A DNA stretch of 64,000 nucleotides from JACPYM01 sp963699175 (GCA_963699175.1 OY969418.1:3348001-3412000); one strand, 5' to 3'. Counted from the first letter of the stretch, positions 25,236 to 34,574 are shown. Made by a program: numbers and translations. The notes: generated from the letters alone by a model not told the origin.

Positions 25236-27632
25236 ATGTCGCACGAGACCCAATCCCCGCACGGACAAATTGCCAAACCCGCTACTGAGGAAAAAGCTCA
25301 CTCGGCGCTGAGTATCATCACGCGCGAGGGCGCGGTGATGGAGTGCGAACTGAGCCAAGCTGAAACCCGCATCGGCAAAGGCCCCGACAACGACATCATT
25401 CTAGGTGATGCGGCGGTGTCCACCAGTCACGCGGTGATCCGCTACGACGGGCAGCGGGCGACATTAATTGATGCCGGCAGTCGCAATGGGACGTTTCTCA
25501 ACGAAGCGCGCTTGACCGAACCGCGCGAACTCAAATCGGGTGATGTCATCAAGCTCGGACATTGCAAGCTGACCTTCCGCTCTCTCGTGGACAATCAGAC
25601 CATCACTTTGACGGCGACCGAGATTATTGGCGCTAACGCAGTGCCGCCGCCGCCGGTAGCGCCGCCCGCGCCGGCAACACCTGCGCTGCCGAGCGAAGAC
25701 ACCGTGGCGCGCGCGTTGGTGCACTCCAAGATCGTCGCCGCCGCCGACATTGAGCGCGTACAAAAGCATGCGCGTGGGCGCAGGCTCTATCGCGCGTTGC
25801 TCGAAGAAAAAGTCGTCACCGAACTCGGCCTGCGCGATCTGCTGTCGCGCACCTTCAACCTGACGCCGGTTGATTTGCGCACGGCTGAGATTGACATCGC
25901 GCTGGCACAGCGGCTCAAGCCGCAATTCCTGCGTGAAAAGCTGATGGCGCCGCTCCTTGGCCCGCCGGGCGAGTTGCTGCTGGCGGTGGCTGATCCAACA
26001 GATAAAGCCGCGCTCGACGAGATCAAGAAGACAGCGGGCCGCCCGTTGGCGATTCGCCTGGCGACCGCGAGCGAGATTGCCGCGCAACTCGACAAGCAGT
26101 TCGTGCCGCGTTTGGTCGGCGTGTTGCCATCGGGTGAGAAGCTGGAAATCCCGATCAATCAACCTGAGATTGCGCTCGGCAAAGCGCCGCACAACAAGAT
26201 TGTGCTCAACGATCCAACGGTGAGTGCAACGCACGCAGCCCTCTTGTCGCGCGATGGTGGGTACGGCATCGTTGATCTGGGCAGCAGTAACGGCACTTTC
26301 GTCAACGGCACGCGGCTCACGACCGAAGCCTGGACGCTGCAACACGGCGACAAGATTCAATTGGGCAAAGTGCTGTTCACTTTCCGCAATCCGGCGGAGA
26401 CGGTTGAGAACAAGACTGCGCGTCTCTCGCTCGAAGCGCTCGAAGAGATTCGCCGCCGTGCCAGCCTAACCGGCGCAGGAGTCGCCGCTGGGGTGGCCGC
26501 GAATTTTGCGGGCGCGCCCGCTGTGCTCACTCCTGAAGAGGAAAAAGAGCGAAAGAAAAGCGAGAAAGAGAAAGACAAGAAGAAAAAATCGGATGAGCGC
26601 ATTCGGGCGGCGCTGGTCAATTCCGGCGGGCGCATCCTGGCGACCATAGTCGGTTCTGTTCTGACGGTCGTCATCACCGTTATGGTATTAAGGCCTTCGC
26701 AGTCCAACAACAACAACAGCGGTAGCAGTGGCAAAACTGGAGGCGAAACAGCCGCAGTAGTTAAGCTGACTCCGGGCAGTTGGGAAAAATTCGATACAGG
26801 GCTTTTCGGCAAACGGCCTGAGGCTTCCGGCGCGATTGCCGTGCCGAATTCCAACGGTCTACTGATTGCAGATGACGGGCGCAAGAATGAAATTCTCTGG
26901 ATGCCCATCAACGAGAGCGGTCTACAAGCGGGCGATTTGAAACCTGTCCCGCTCAACGTCAATTTTGTTGACGCCGAAGCGATCACCTACGGCAATAATT
27001 ATTTTTACGTGATTACTTCGCAATCCGACCCGGCGAACAGCAGTGCCCAAACGCTCATGCGTTTCGCCTTCAATCCACAAACGCAAACCCTCAGCAGCGC
27101 ACAAGCCGAGATCGTCAGCGGTTTGCGGGCGTTCCTGCTACAGAATGTACCTGAAATCACTGCGCGTGGGGCGGCGCCGGGCTTGGAAGGCGGTTTGAAT
27201 ATCGAAGGTTTGGCTTATGACCCGAATCACGAACGGTTGCTGCTCGGTTTGCGTTCGCCCTTTGTCGGCAATCAGGCAGTGTTGGTGCCGCTCAAGCTCA
27301 TCAATCCGCTGATGCCCTTGTCACTCAACAATCTCAAAGTTGATCAGCCGTCGGTCATCACGCTCACGCTCGACGGGCAAGGCATCCGCGACATCAGCTA
27401 CGACCCGCACGTGCGCCAGTTCCTGATTCTGTCGGGTGCGCCGGAGACTGAGAAGAAGACCGAGTTCGGCTTGTGGGAATGGAGCGGCAACGCGAACGAG
27501 CAACCGCGGCGCGTCTTGATACTTGAAGACAAATATAAACCCGAAGGCATCACCAGCGTGACAATCAATGGCCAGAGTTTTGTGATCGTCGTGGGTGATG
27601 CAGGTAACTATCTGAAGCTGGATTACAAATGA
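25236..27632 (+). CDS. FHA-MshEN-FHA membrane protein with DUF3616 C-terminal domain
   Basis: A 798-residue protein of unusual build. FHA domain 1 is at about 30-115 (TRIGKGPDNDIIL, SRNGTF). A proline linker follows. A MshEN/type-II-secretion-ATPase N-terminal-like domain is at about 150-285 (typical VARALVHSKIVA, LLSRTFNLTPVDL, LLLAVADPTD). FHA domain 2 is at about 290-380 (IALGKAPHNKIVL, SSNGTFVNG). A highly charged lysine/glutamate stretch at about 430-455 leads to one membrane helix at about 468-486 and then a DUF3616-like beta-rich domain at about 510-798 (GLNIEGLAYDPNHERLLLGL). FHA domains bind phosphothreonine and MshEN domains bind cyclic-di-GMP in some ATPases, so the cytoplasmic part may sense both while DUF3616 faces the periplasm. 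No ATPase core is present. Confidence 0.85.
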   Translation: MSHETQSPHGQIAKPATEEKAHSALSIITREGAVMECELSQAETRIGKGPDNDIILGDAAVSTSHAVIRYDGQRATLIDAGSRNGTFLNEARLTEPRELKSGDVIKLGHCKLTFRSLVDNQTITLTATEIIGANAVPPPPVAPPAPATPALPSEDTVARALVHSKIVAAADIERVQKHARGRRLYRALLEEKVVTELGLRDLLSRTFNLTPVDLRTAEIDIALAQRLKPQFLREKLMAPLLGPPGELLLAVADPTDKAALDEIKKTAGRPLAIRLATASEIAAQLDKQFVPRLVGVLPSGEKLEIPINQPEIALGKAPHNKIVLNDPTVSATHAALLSRDGGYGIVDLGSSNGTFVNGTRLTTEAWTLQHGDKIQLGKVLFTFRNPAETVENKTARLSLEALEEIRRRASLTGAGVAAGVAANFAGAPAVLTPEEEKERKKSEKEKDKKKKSDERIRAALVNSGGRILATIVGSVLTVVITVMVLRPSQSNNNNSGSSGKTGGETAAVVKLTPGSWEKFDTGLFGKRPEASGAIAVPNSNGLLIADDGRKNEILWMPINESGLQAGDLKPVPLNVNFVDAEAITYGNNYFYVITSQSDPANSSAQTLMRFAFNPQTQTLSSAQAEIVSGLRAFLLQNVPEITARGAAPGLEGGLNIEGLAYDPNHERLLLGLRSPFVGNQAVLVPLKLINPLMPLSLNNLKVDQPSVITLTLDGQGIRDISYDPHVRQFLILSGAPETEKKTEFGLWEWSGNANEQPRRVLILEDKYKPEGITSVTINGQSFVIVVGDAGNYLKLDYK

Positions 27633-27836
27633 AAGGGTGAGGCTAAGTGAAGGAGTGACAAAAGACTTTACTTTTCACCTTGCCCGATGTTTTTGCGCTT
27701 TGATCTTTTCCGGCCCCGAATTCCGCATGTACTCAACGAGGCAACCGCAGCGCTTGCCTCGACGCTTTTCTAACAGATTTTGGTAGCGAGTAACTTTCAA
27801 AGTTTGTCACTAACCCACCATCAAGGAGGTAATTTA

Positions 27837-28997
27837 ATGAACACGCGTAATTCATCGCTTCGTCCTGCTCTTTGGCTTGCTTTTATCGTCGCCCTATTTG
27901 TGGCGGCGGCCAGCGTTGTGCCCTTCGATGCCACGCTCGCGCAGAAGAGCAAGAAAGAGGATAAAGAGGCCAAGAAGGCCGAAGAGAAAGCGGCTAAGGA
28001 GGCCCAAAAGGAAGAGAAACACAGCAGCAGTCACAGTAGCAGCAGCAAAGACAAAGTCAGCAGCAGCAGCAGCAGCAGTAGTAAAGGCAAAGGTGGCAAG
28101 AAGCTGCCCGCCAATGCACCGACTACAATCGGCACGCCGATTATGTGGCGTGATCCGGGCGACATCGCCTCGCTCGATCTGATCCACGGCATCGGCAGCG
28201 AGGAAGGCATGCCCAAACCGCCTTTCCAATTCAAGGAAGAAGACCTGACCGGCACTAATCCCAAGATCAAAGTGATTGATGCCAACGGCGTCAAATGGAA
28301 CATCAAATTCGACGAGGAAGTCCACGCCGAAGTCGCTTGCAGCCGCATCGTCTGGGCCTGCGGCTACATGGTCGAAGAGAGCTACTTCGTGCCTTCGGGC
28401 CAGGTCAACGGCGTAACCGGGCTGGGACGCGCCAAGAAGTTTGTCGGCGCAAACGGTTCCTTCACTAACGGCATGTTCGAGAAACGTCCTGACAACATCG
28501 CGCGTCGCCGCACTCCGTGGGATTGGGATTCCAACCCGTTCGCCGGTAAGCGCGATTTGTACGGTCTGGCGATGCTCGGCTTCCTGCTCAACAATTGGGA
28601 TGCCAAGCCGGATAACAACAACGTGCTTGGCATGTACGATGAAGACAACAGTGTTAAAGAGTGGTATCTGGTCGCGGATTGGGGCGGCACGCTCGGTCAC
28701 GCGGGCGGTTTCACCTCACACTCCAAGTGGGATTTGGCCGATTACTCTAAACAGGCCTTTCTCGATGGCGTGAGCGGCAACACGGTGCGCTTCCACTACA
28801 CGGGCAAGATGGGCAGCTCGCTCAAGAATGTGCCGCGCGAGCACGTGCGCTGGTTTGCGGGCATCATCGGGCAGTTGACCGACAGTCAAATCCAAGATGC
28901 TTTCCGCGCCGCTGGTGCGACACCTTCTGAGGTGCAAGGCTTTGCCAGCGTGATACGCAAACGCATCAATGAACTGAAATCAGCCGCAGGTATGTAG
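27837..28997 (+). CDS. Secreted protein with charged/serine-rich linker and possible kinase-like fold
   Basis: A 386-residue protein with AAGGAGGT just before its ATG. Residues about 10-37 are a signal peptide. Residues about 38-90 are low-complexity (KKEDKEAKKAEEKAAKEAQK, then serine runs SSSSSSSS). The remaining domain includes KIKVIDANGVKWNIKFDEEVH (beta strands with a lysine), RIVWACGYMVEESYFVP, FLLNNWDAKPDNN and LVADWGGTLG. The order of a strand lysine, an acidic residue in NNWDAKPDNN and a D-W-G is reminiscent of atypical kinases (HipA/FAM20-like), but I cannot prove homology. It is an acidobacterial family of unknown function as far as I can tell. Confidence 0.6.
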   Translation: MNTRNSSLRPALWLAFIVALFVAAASVVPFDATLAQKSKKEDKEAKKAEEKAAKEAQKEEKHSSSHSSSSKDKVSSSSSSSSKGKGGKKLPANAPTTIGTPIMWRDPGDIASLDLIHGIGSEEGMPKPPFQFKEEDLTGTNPKIKVIDANGVKWNIKFDEEVHAEVACSRIVWACGYMVEESYFVPSGQVNGVTGLGRAKKFVGANGSFTNGMFEKRPDNIARRRTPWDWDSNPFAGKRDLYGLAMLGFLLNNWDAKPDNNNVLGMYDEDNSVKEWYLVADWGGTLGHAGGFTSHSKWDLADYSKQAFLDGVSGNTVRFHYTGKMGSSLKNVPREHVRWFAGIIGQLTDSQIQDAFRAAGATPSEVQGFASVIRKRINELKSAAGM

Positions 28998-29002
28998 TTG
29001 AT

Positions 29003-29321
29003 GGAGAATCGAGGTCGAGGATCGAGGCTGGGCGGCTACAGACTTCAAGAAAATGAAACCACGAAGAAAACGAAGAGAAGAAAAAAGGGTAGTGGCGCAA
29101 GGTGGTGAGTGTGGAGTACCGGCTTCAGCGGGCCGGGCTGGTCAACGAAAGCTGCCGCCTGAAGGCGGGACTCTAAACCTTCTCTCCTGCTTGCGCCACT
29201 ACCAAAAAAAGAAGGATTGCCACAAATGATCCTCTTTCGGTCGCCTACTTCGTCCTCTTCATTTCTTCGTGGTGAAATTTCTTTTGCTTGAAAGCTATAG
29301 CCTCGATTTTCGATCTTCGAT
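29003..29321. repeat. Composite nested inverted repeat (about 320 bp), MITE-like
   Basis: Three nested pairs are visible. The outer arms carry ATCGAGGCT (near 29022 and 29299). The middle arms carry CACGAAGAAA (near 29060 and 29264). The inner arms are perfect, GGTAGTGGCGCAAG at 29088-29101 and its complement at 29190-29203. In the centre is GTGGAGTACCGGCTTCAGC, which resembles the repeat at 53691. The element fills the whole gap before the PLD-like gene. It contains no gene. Confidence 0.7.
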
Positions 29322-29338
29322 CCGCTATCCTCCGAACA

Positions 29339-30181
29339 ATGCGCGTCATCGTCCAACCACGCGACGGCATCGAACCGTTGCTCAACGGCATCAGAAACGC
29401 TCAACACTCGGTCGAAGTCACCATCTATCGGCTGGATCGGCTGGAGATCGAGCAGGCCTTAGTCGAGGCTGCCTGGCGCGGCGTGGATGTGCATGCCCTC
29501 ATTACCTACACCAATAAAGAAGACCTCAAGGATATCAAGCGGCTGGAAAAGCGCTTACGCGATGCGGGTGTCAAGGTTACACGCTCGGCGGAAGATTTGG
29601 TGCGTTATCACAGCAAGCTGATGATCGTGGATCGCCGCGCGCTTTACTTGATGACCTTCAATTTCACCTTCCTGGATATACACCACAGCCGCAGCTTCGG
29701 CGTGATCACTGAAGACCCGCGACTGGTCAACGAAGCCAGCGGGCTGTTCGAAGCCGACACCTTGCAGTTCCAACCCCAACCCGAAGCCGAGGACTTCGTC
29801 ATTAGCCCGATCAATTCGCGCAAGAAGCTCAGCGAATTCATCCAGGGGGCAAAACGGCAACTCCTGATTTACGACAATAAGCTGAGCGACGCGCAGATGA
29901 TCAAGCATCTGGAAAACTGCGCCAAGGCGGGCATCGAGATCAAGGTGATCGGCACCATGGGCAAGAAGGTGAAAGGGATCGAAGTCCGCAAGATGCCCGA
30001 CCTCCGCCTGCACGTCCAAGCCATCATCCGCGACGGCAAACGCGTCTTCTTCGGCAGCCAGAGCCTGCGCAAAGTCGAACTCGACCAGCGCCGCGAGGTC
30101 GGCCTGATCACCGCCGACCCGGAGGCGGTGCAACATTTTCTAGTGATTTTTGAATTGGACTGGGGCGACATTATTACTTGA
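29339..30181 (+). CDS. Phospholipase D-like domain protein, second catalytic motif altered
   Basis: A 280-residue protein with no signal peptide. It has two PLD-type halves. The first motif is complete, H91-x-K93-x4-D98 (RYHSKLMIVD). The second reads H225-x-Q227-x4-D232 (RLHVQAIIRD), with glutamine where lysine is expected, followed by a normal FGSQSL segment. PLD enzymes hydrolyse or transfer phosphodiester bonds using both histidines. Loss of the second lysine may lower or change activity. Members range from cardiolipin synthases to nucleases, and the substrate is not evident. The start was placed at ATG 29339, at the homologous beginning MRVIVQPRDGIEPLL. Confidence 0.82.
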   Translation: MRVIVQPRDGIEPLLNGIRNAQHSVEVTIYRLDRLEIEQALVEAAWRGVDVHALITYTNKEDLKDIKRLEKRLRDAGVKVTRSAEDLVRYHSKLMIVDRRALYLMTFNFTFLDIHHSRSFGVITEDPRLVNEASGLFEADTLQFQPQPEAEDFVISPINSRKKLSEFIQGAKRQLLIYDNKLSDAQMIKHLENCAKAGIEIKVIGTMGKKVKGIEVRKMPDLRLHVQAIIRDGKRVFFGSQSLRKVELDQRREVGLITADPEAVQHFLVIFELDWGDIIT

Positions 30182-30270
30182 GCACAGCAGGCCGAGCCTG
30201 CCTGACACCCATCAAACACCTGACCCCTATCTTTCAAACTAAACAGTTATGGGGCGTAAAAGAAAACCTG

Positions 30271-30774
30271 ATGAAGAAGTTGTTATTTGTGTTTTCCTTA
30301 TTCATTACAATCATGTTGGCGCTGAGCGCTTGTGAGCCTAAAGAGACTAAGCCTCCCGCCTCCCAGGCAACACCTACACCTACCGCAGCTACAGCAGCAG
30401 CGGACAAAGCCGGTGACAGTGAACTCAAAACCACTCCATCCGGTTTGAAGTATCAAGACCTGGTCATAGGCAATGGCCCGCGCCCGCTCTTCGGACAAAA
30501 GGCGCGGTTGTATTACACCGCCTGGACGGCGGACGGAGTCAAGTTCGAGAGCAACCTCGACAAGTCGCCACTGGAATTTGCGCTTAATAAAGGCGAGGTC
30601 ATCAAAGGGTTAGAGGTCGGCGTCGGCGGTGGCAGAGACATCGAGGCCATGCGCGTTGGTGGAAAACGCAAGCTCATCATTCCGCCTGATCTCGGCTACG
30701 GGAACAAAGCAATGGGCACGATCCCGCCTAATTCAACGCTGATCTTTGAAGTTGAATTGATTGGCTTGAAATGA
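30271..30774 (+). CDS. FKBP-type peptidyl-prolyl cis-trans isomerase, lipoprotein
   Basis: A 167-residue protein. The signal peptide ends in a lipobox (LALSAC), so it is a predicted lipoprotein facing the periplasm or outer surface. A proline/threonine/alanine linker (about 28-50) precedes an FKBP domain (TPSGLKYQDLVIGNGP to TLIFEVELIGLK). FKBP positions are recognisable (YTAWTADGVKFESN, VIKGLEVGV, IPPDLGYG). It would catalyse prolyl isomerisation in envelope proteins. ATG 30271 is the start next to the signal peptide; the reading frame upstream overlaps the preceding gene's end. Confidence 0.92.
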   Translation: MKKLLFVFSLFITIMLALSACEPKETKPPASQATPTPTAATAAADKAGDSELKTTPSGLKYQDLVIGNGPRPLFGQKARLYYTAWTADGVKFESNLDKSPLEFALNKGEVIKGLEVGVGGGRDIEAMRVGGKRKLIIPPDLGYGNKAMGTIPPNSTLIFEVELIGLK

Positions 30775-30787
30775 AGATCAAGGTAGC

Positions 30788-30816
30788 GTCCGACAAGCTC
30801 TGACAGCTTGTCGGAC
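30788..30816. terminator. Bidirectional hairpin between convergent genes (TCCGACAAGCT family)
   Basis: GTCCGACAAGCT (30788-30799) and AGCTTGTCGGAC (30805-30816) form a perfect 12-bp stem with a five-base loop, followed by TTTCC. It lies between the FKBP stop and the stop of the minus-strand gene. The same palindrome occurs at 55912-55938, so it is a repeated element that may also end transcripts. Confidence 0.75.
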
Positions 30817-30825
30817 TTTCCTGCG

Positions 30826-32661
30826 CTACTTGACCATCAACTCATAATTCGTCAGCCGCTGACAAGGCTGTAGCTCAAGCACGTTGTTCGCAGCCTCCGC
30901 TTCACGCCGCAGCTTCGCCCGCTCAGTCGCGTTCCAGGCTTTCAAGACCAGGACAGAGTCAGCCAGCTTCTCCGCAGGCCGTGCGAACACCCAATACTTC
31001 CCCGGTGCGAGATTCTTCAGACTAAAACCACCATCACTGCTTGTTTTGGTTTCTGCGTAGCGCAATACGTCGTCGGCTTGTTCACGTTCGGCAGGAATTA
31101 AGTAAATAGAAGTTTGAGCGGGCAACGACACGCCTGTGGCAGCTTTAACGCGGCCTGCTAGGGCGGCAGCGCCTCCGGCAACCATAACTACCAACCCGGT
31201 GGCGCGCTCGCCCGCTCGCAACGCGAGACCATTGCGTCCGGCATCCAACAGGACTGGCGCCGCCGGTTTGGCGGCAGTCCTAGCAGCCGTTCTCGCGCCA
31301 GTGCTAGCGGCCACACCCGGCAACGTAATAGAGCGCACGAACCACTCTTCAGACAGCAATTCCGTCAACAAGCGATAGCGTCCGGCATTCAATTGACGAA
31401 AGCTCAATTCGCCTGTGCGATTCGGCGCAGCAATTGGCCCGGCGGGACGGCCCGGCATTGGTTTGCTGGGTTCTTCAGCACGCAGTCTGAAGACTTGTTC
31501 TTCAAATGTGGCGCGGCGCAGACTCTTGCATTGAGAGGCGCTCTCAAGTTGCAAGCGGCCTGCCACCGAAGCGAGCGGTTTCAGCGCCAGTTCAACACCA
31601 GTGACGTCTCTGCCATTCACCACAAAGCGGCGCGGCGCAGAGGCTGCGTCTTCTCCAGCAGGCGAATTGCGATAGGCTGTGACTTCATACTCGCCCACGG
31701 GCACACCGTAGAGCGCAAACGAGCTTTCACTCTGCTGAATCTGTCCGCGCCCGCGCCCTCCGCCACGCTGCGTGACAAAAGCGCGATTGACGACCGAGCT
31801 GGTGGCTGCGTGGCTAAGCACGACGGAAGTGAAGCCACCTCTGCCACCACTGTCTTCCGTTGCGCCAGTCACCTTGCCGCTAACGGCGTAGCCTTTCTCG
31901 CCGCGGTATTGCAGATCAATGCCGCTGGTCTCGGCACCGCTGTTGACGACGACTTCCACCGCCGCGTCGCGCGTGCTCGCCGGATAATAGACCGGCGCGT
32001 TGCCATCGTAAGGCGAGAGGCGATTGCCTGGCCCAAAGCCACCAGCGGCGCCAGCGGCCACAACATAAGTTCCGGCAGGCAGCCCGAAGATGCGATAGAC
32101 GCCGCGATCATCGGTTTGAAAATCGCCACCCGGCCCGCCACCCACATTGTTGCCTCCACTGCCAATCGCCTGGCCATTAGCATCACGTACCGTTTGGGCG
32201 TTGACGCGTACAGCTACCAGTGGTTCGCCTGCCGGATTCAACACACGCCCGGTAATCACACCACCTTTCACCAATCGTAGTGTCACCATCTCGCCGATGC
32301 GATGATAAGTTTGATTCGCTGCAATCTCCGGCGTTGCGGCATCTGCGTCATCTGACACGTAGCCCGGAGCATTGGCCGTCACGCGCCAGGCCAACGCCTG
32401 CAAGCCGTCAATTTTGAAATTGCCCTCGGCATCCGTAGTCACGCTCTTGCCGCCGCCACCACCGGCACGCCCTGGCCCGCTCGCTGCTGCGACAGAAACG
32501 TTGGCGAATGGAACAGGGCCGTCCGTGCCGATCACCCGCCCGGTGATTGCGCCGTATTGCGCGCTGGCCGTGTCATCTGCCGTTTTTTTAGTAGCCGGCG
32601 CGTTTGATGTTTGCGCGAGCGCAGCGCAACTCAGCGCCAGCCATAACAACCACAACTTCAC
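30826..32661 (-). CDS. Secreted carboxypeptidase-regulatory-like domain protein
   Basis: A 611-residue exported protein with GGAGG before its ATG. Residues 1-16 form a signal peptide. Several beta-sandwich repeats of the carboxypeptidase-regulatory type follow (GAITGRVIGTDGPVPFANVSV, GVITGRVLNPAGEPLVAVRV, GYAVSGKVTGAT). Between them are ends of the form RIFGLPAGTYVVAA and LYGVPVGEYEVTAY. These domains usually serve as structural or carbohydrate/peptide-binding modules. The start codon overlaps the stop of the next upstream gene by four bases (ATGA), so the two are translationally coupled. No enzymatic domain is visible. Confidence 0.85.
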   Translation of the reverse strand: MKLWLLWLALSCAALAQTSNAPATKKTADDTASAQYGAITGRVIGTDGPVPFANVSVAAASGPGRAGGGGGKSVTTDAEGNFKIDGLQALAWRVTANAPGYVSDDADAATPEIAANQTYHRIGEMVTLRLVKGGVITGRVLNPAGEPLVAVRVNAQTVRDANGQAIGSGGNNVGGGPGGDFQTDDRGVYRIFGLPAGTYVVAAGAAGGFGPGNRLSPYDGNAPVYYPASTRDAAVEVVVNSGAETSGIDLQYRGEKGYAVSGKVTGATEDSGGRGGFTSVVLSHAATSSVVNRAFVTQRGGGRGRGQIQQSESSFALYGVPVGEYEVTAYRNSPAGEDAASAPRRFVVNGRDVTGVELALKPLASVAGRLQLESASQCKSLRRATFEEQVFRLRAEEPSKPMPGRPAGPIAAPNRTGELSFRQLNAGRYRLLTELLSEEWFVRSITLPGVAASTGARTAARTAAKPAAPVLLDAGRNGLALRAGERATGLVVMVAGGAAALAGRVKAATGVSLPAQTSIYLIPAEREQADDVLRYAETKTSSDGGFSLKNLAPGKYWVFARPAEKLADSVLVLKAWNATERAKLRREAEAANNVLELQPCQRLTNYELMVK

Positions 32662-34574
32662 GGACGACCTCCTCTCGGTCGGTTGGGCGGCTGATTCTGG
32701 CCACGCTGTCCATTGCCCTGTCCGGCGCGTTGTTGCTGTTGTTGTATCTGAGTCTGCAAAGTGGCGAGGCTGACCGGAATGACAACATCTTGCACGGCAT
32801 TGTTACCGACAGTCACGGTCTGCGTCATTGCATCGCCGCCGCGCCCGCCTGGGCCGCCGAAGCCTGCTCCGCCACCCATCAGTTGCACGCTGATTTGATA
32901 AGTGCCTGCTACAAGCTGTTGGATTTGGAAGCGCCCGCTCGCATCAACCTGTGCTGGCATAGCGCCGCCTCCGCCCATGCGCCCGCCGCCGCTATCCACG
33001 CGCCGCGCCGAAGCCATCAGGCGAATGCCCGACGGCAACGCGCCGCCATCAACTTGCACAAAGCCACGCACGGTGCTGCTGCCATAAGCGACTACCAAAC
33101 GCACACCTCCGACTTGCTCGCCAGAGTTGACGCGCAAGCCGTTGCGCGCATCCGCGCCGTCACGCTCGATACGCAAAAGCGTCAAGCCGGAGCCTGGCCC
33201 GCGTTGATCATTGATGTTCAGGTTGACCATGCCCGGCGACAAGCCCGTCACGCGAAAAGCGCCGTTCGGGGCGACAGCCGCAGTAGCGTTAGTCATACGC
33301 ATCACACTACTGCCGCCCCCAGCGCCGCGCGCAGAGGCGTTGACACTCAGATTCTGTAGGTTGGCCAGCAGCTTCGGATCGGACGCACCGTCAAACACCA
33401 CCACACCGCTCACGCTCGCTGCGCCTTGCAGTTTGACTTCGATGCTGTTGACATCCGAAGACGAAATCTCTGCGCTGACCGGGTCGCTGTAAAACTCCGT
33501 TGGGTTCGCGCGATCTTGCGCGATGTAGACCGCATATTTGCCCGGCACTAAACCTTCGATCTTAAACTCACCCTTCGCGTCGCTTGCGCCGTCGGTGCTG
33601 TCATCCATCACAACGCTGCGATTGTTGTTGTTATTTTGATTGCCTCGATTGGCTTGATTGCCGTTGCCCTGATTAGCTGGGTTGTTGCCGCCTCTGCCTC
33701 CATTGCCGGGGCTGCTCGTGCGTCCGTGACCGATCAGCACGCCTGCGACAGGATTGCCTTCCTGATCAACCACGCGCCCGCTGATTGCGTAGGTCGTGCG
33801 GGAGGCCATCCGAATATCAATATCTGCCACTTCGCTGCCAGCGGACACTTCGACGGGTGAGGCTTGCGTCGCGTCCAACGCCTCAGGATAGTAAGTACGC
33901 TGCCAAGTGCGCGCGCTGTTGTTGAATCGTCCGCCACCACCAGGGCCGCCACCAAAACCACCAGGCCCACCACCTGCATCGCCGCGCCCGACACTCACCA
34001 AGTAGCGCCCCGCAGGCACGCCGTAGATGCGATAAATCCCGCGATCATCCGTGCGGAAATTCGCCGCGGCTTGCACAGGCTGGCGCGTGGGCTGTCCGGT
34101 TTCATCCAGTGGCGTGAGCGTGACCGGTTCGCCGATCACTGCGCGATTGCCGTCCGCCGCGACCTTGCCGGTGATCACGCCGCCTTTGATCAAACTGAAA
34201 TCCACGCTATTGAGCGCCTGTCCGTCAGGGACTTGTACTGTCGGTGTGCCCGCCACCACGTAGCCCGGCGCGAGCACGTTCACGCGATAGCGGCCTGCTG
34301 CAACATTGTTGAGCTGGAAGCGACCCTCGCCATCAGTCGTGGTGCGCGCGGCGGCGGCGTCTTGGCCTTGAGCTTGACCTGGGCCTTGACCGGGGCCGCG
34401 TTGCTCGGCGGACGTCAATGCTACTACTACGCTCGGCGCGCCTTTGTCACCAAGCTTGATCTGCCCGGCAATGCTGCCCGTGGCCGGTGGTGGTGGCGCG
34501 GTTTGCGACCAGCCAGTTAGCGCGCACAGCCAAGTCAGCCCGATGACGAATAAAATCTTTCTGTGACTACCCAT
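32658..34574 (-). CDS. Secreted carboxypeptidase-regulatory-like domain protein, glycine/asparagine-rich
   Basis: A 638-residue protein with AAGGAG before its ATG. A signal peptide (residues 1-23) is followed by carboxypeptidase-regulatory-like modules (GSIAGQIKLGDKGAPSVVVAL, GVITGKVAADGNRAVIGEPV, YAISGRVVDQEGNPVAGVLI). Glycine-rich stretches (GGGPGGFGGGPGGGG) and an asparagine/glutamine-rich loop (GNQANRGNQNNNNN) interrupt them, and a QQQQ/GQNQPPNRPRGGRP tail ends the protein. It is the paralogue and upstream partner of the next gene, four bases overlapping. Both are probably exported scaffolding or binding proteins of unknown target. Confidence 0.85.
   Translation of the reverse strand: MGSHRKILFVIGLTWLCALTGWSQTAPPPPATGSIAGQIKLGDKGAPSVVVALTSAEQRGPGQGPGQAQGQDAAAARTTTDGEGRFQLNNVAAGRYRVNVLAPGYVVAGTPTVQVPDGQALNSVDFSLIKGGVITGKVAADGNRAVIGEPVTLTPLDETGQPTRQPVQAAANFRTDDRGIYRIYGVPAGRYLVSVGRGDAGGGPGGFGGGPGGGGRFNNSARTWQRTYYPEALDATQASPVEVSAGSEVADIDIRMASRTTYAISGRVVDQEGNPVAGVLIGHGRTSSPGNGGRGGNNPANQGNGNQANRGNQNNNNNRSVVMDDSTDGASDAKGEFKIEGLVPGKYAVYIAQDRANPTEFYSDPVSAEISSSDVNSIEVKLQGAASVSGVVVFDGASDPKLLANLQNLSVNASARGAGGGSSVMRMTNATAAVAPNGAFRVTGLSPGMVNLNINDQRGPGSGLTLLRIERDGADARNGLRVNSGEQVGGVRLVVAYGSSTVRGFVQVDGGALPSGIRLMASARRVDSGGGRMGGGGAMPAQVDASGRFQIQQLVAGTYQISVQLMGGGAGFGGPGGRGGDAMTQTVTVGNNAVQDVVIPVSLATLQTQIQQQQQRAGQGNGQRGQNQPPNRPRGGRP

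Noticed and set aside
31393..32280. Plus-strand open frame opposite a carboxypeptidase-regulatory gene
   Set aside because: No initiation signal or family similarity; the minus-strand protein has clear domains.
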